Part shown: in pieces, positions 14,357 to 14,742 of the stretch | How the letters are laid out: each line of letters starts with the position of its first letter | Numbering within the stretch: the first letter of the stretch is position 1 | Source: an uncultured Bacilli bacterium | GTDB lineage: Bacteria > Bacillota_I > Bacilli_A > RF39 > UBA660 | Direction of reading: 5' to 3' | NCBI GenBank assembly: GCA_947630195.1 | Contig: CANRGQ010000031.1 | Coordinates: 1-14,742 of the forward strand | Length of the DNA: 14,742 bases | Translations under genes and position numbers: made by a program | The notes under the pieces: model-generated | Database searches by the model: none | Told to the model about the DNA's origin: nothing | The model's input: only the letters and a program-made list of their open reading frames with translations

Positions 14357-14629
14357 ATGTTTATAATGAGATATTTATTAAATTCTTATACAAGTTTTAT
14401 ATTTGTGGTTGCATTAATGATACTGATATGGTATACTACTATTAGAAACGTAAGGATGGCGTTGTCTTATAGGTTATTTATTTATTTTAAAACCAAAAGG
14501 AATAAAAGAATAAAAACAATGGAAATCAATACATTTATCAATGTCTTATTATTTATAATAACCACATTTCTTTCTCTATATCTATTACCTCCCCGTAAGA
14601 AAGGAAAGATTAGAAAAATGAATGTTTGA
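14357..14629 (+). CDS. possible small two-helix membrane protein
   Basis: A 90-codon frame with two hydrophobic segments (SYTSFIFVVALMILIWYTTI and NVLLFIITTFLSLYLLPP) separated by a basic loop (FKTKRNKRIK) and ending in PPRKKGKIRK, a layout typical of small membrane proteins. Against it: no Shine-Dalgarno precedes the ATG at 14357 or the in-frame ATG at 14366, and no recognised family matches. AT-rich DNA yields such hydrophobic frames by chance. It otherwise fills the roughly 310-base stretch between clpC and the fragment at the window edge, where I see no RNA gene, clear promoter or terminator. Confidence 0.3.
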   Translation: MFIMRYLLNSYTSFIFVVALMILIWYTTIRNVRMALSYRLFIYFKTKRNKRIKTMEINTFINVLLFIITTFLSLYLLPPRKKGKIRKMNV

Positions 14630-14647
14630 CAATGTCCTCTTTCTACG

Positions 14648-14742
14648 TTAATTTTTTTTATTTAATCTTTCATTAATTTTACTTCCAATAGGTGAATTCT
14701 CAAAGTAAATGCAACCAGTAAATTGAGCAATTAAAAGACAAA
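14648..14742 (-). CDS. C-terminal fragment of an unidentified protein
   Basis: The minus strand is open from the window edge to a TAA at 14648-14650, giving 30 codons that begin CLLIAQFTGCIYFENSPIGS and end KINERLNKKN. The basic Asn/Lys-rich tail looks like a natural C-terminus. It is too short to assign. The gene reads towards clpC but is separated from it by about 310 bases with no terminator that I can recognise. Confidence 0.5.
   Translation of the reverse strand, partial: CLLIAQFTGCIYFENSPIGSKINERLNKKN

Noticed and set aside
14335..14450. Searched for a CtsR (GGTCAAA-type) or CIRCE (TTAGCACTC) operator upstream of clpC.
   Set aside because: Neither motif nor a half-site with correct spacing is present.
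1..14742. Possible use of TGA as tryptophan (mycoplasma code).
   Set aside because: Tryptophans in the conserved proteins are encoded by TGG, and the Nudix gene ends at TGA exactly where the family should end, so the standard code fits.
1..14742. Mobile element, CRISPR, toxin-antitoxin or defence island.
   Set aside because: No transposase, integrase, repeat array or defence-family motif; gene content is housekeeping throughout.

Overview
The window is a stretch of AT-rich bacterial chromosome carrying twelve well-supported protein genes, one weak small open frame, one gene fragment at the right edge and one tRNA. Composition, Shine-Dalgarno use, TGG-only tryptophan and TGA used as a stop (Nudix gene) point to a low-GC Bacillota with the standard bacterial code. 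A manganese-catalase/CotJ cluster, SpoIIIE/FtsK, ClpC, TrmL and a DUF368 polyprenyl-phosphate transporter fit the Bacilli / Erysipelotrichia / RF39-like part of the tree; that placement is inference. No transposase, phage gene, CRISPR array or other mobile mark is visible.

Layout, left to right: tRNA-Val(TAC) (-); Nudix hydrolase (-); compact UvrD/Rep-type helicase (+); an operon of DUF368 transporter then metallo-beta-lactamase hydrolase (-); a membrane-anchored thioredoxin-like protein without catalytic cysteines (+); a cotJ operon with an apparent CotJA-CotJB fusion followed by CotJC (-), downstream of ftsK/spoIIIE (-); trmL (+); an unrecognised 293-residue protein (-); a type II calcium-type P-ATPase (+); a ClpC-like AAA+ unfoldase with a degenerate second ATPase ring (-); a roughly 310-base stretch with at most one small membrane-protein frame; and the last 30 codons of an unidentified minus-strand gene.

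Transcription units alternate strictly between strands. Convergent ends are extremely tight: two pairs have abutting stop codons, and terminator hairpins are built from the ends of the coding sequences. Divergent starts carry recognisable sigma-A type promoters; ftsK and trmL are driven by back-to-back promoters that share one -35 element.

Most genes are housekeeping (tRNA modification, chromosome translocation, protein quality control, ion export, envelope lipid carrier recycling). The less ordinary points are: (1) the ftsK-cotJ gap, where a hairpin places the cotJ ribosome-binding site in its 3' arm and a sigma-E-like -10 (CATACATT) in its loop; (2) the ClpC-like protein that keeps its substrate pore loops and an IGF tripeptide in the ClpP-loop position but has lost the D2 Walker B glutamate, the D2 arginine finger and the C-terminal sensor-2 region; (3) the CotJA-CotJB fusion; (4) the shared -35; (5) the cysteine-less anchored thioredoxin fold; and (6) the minimal helicase.
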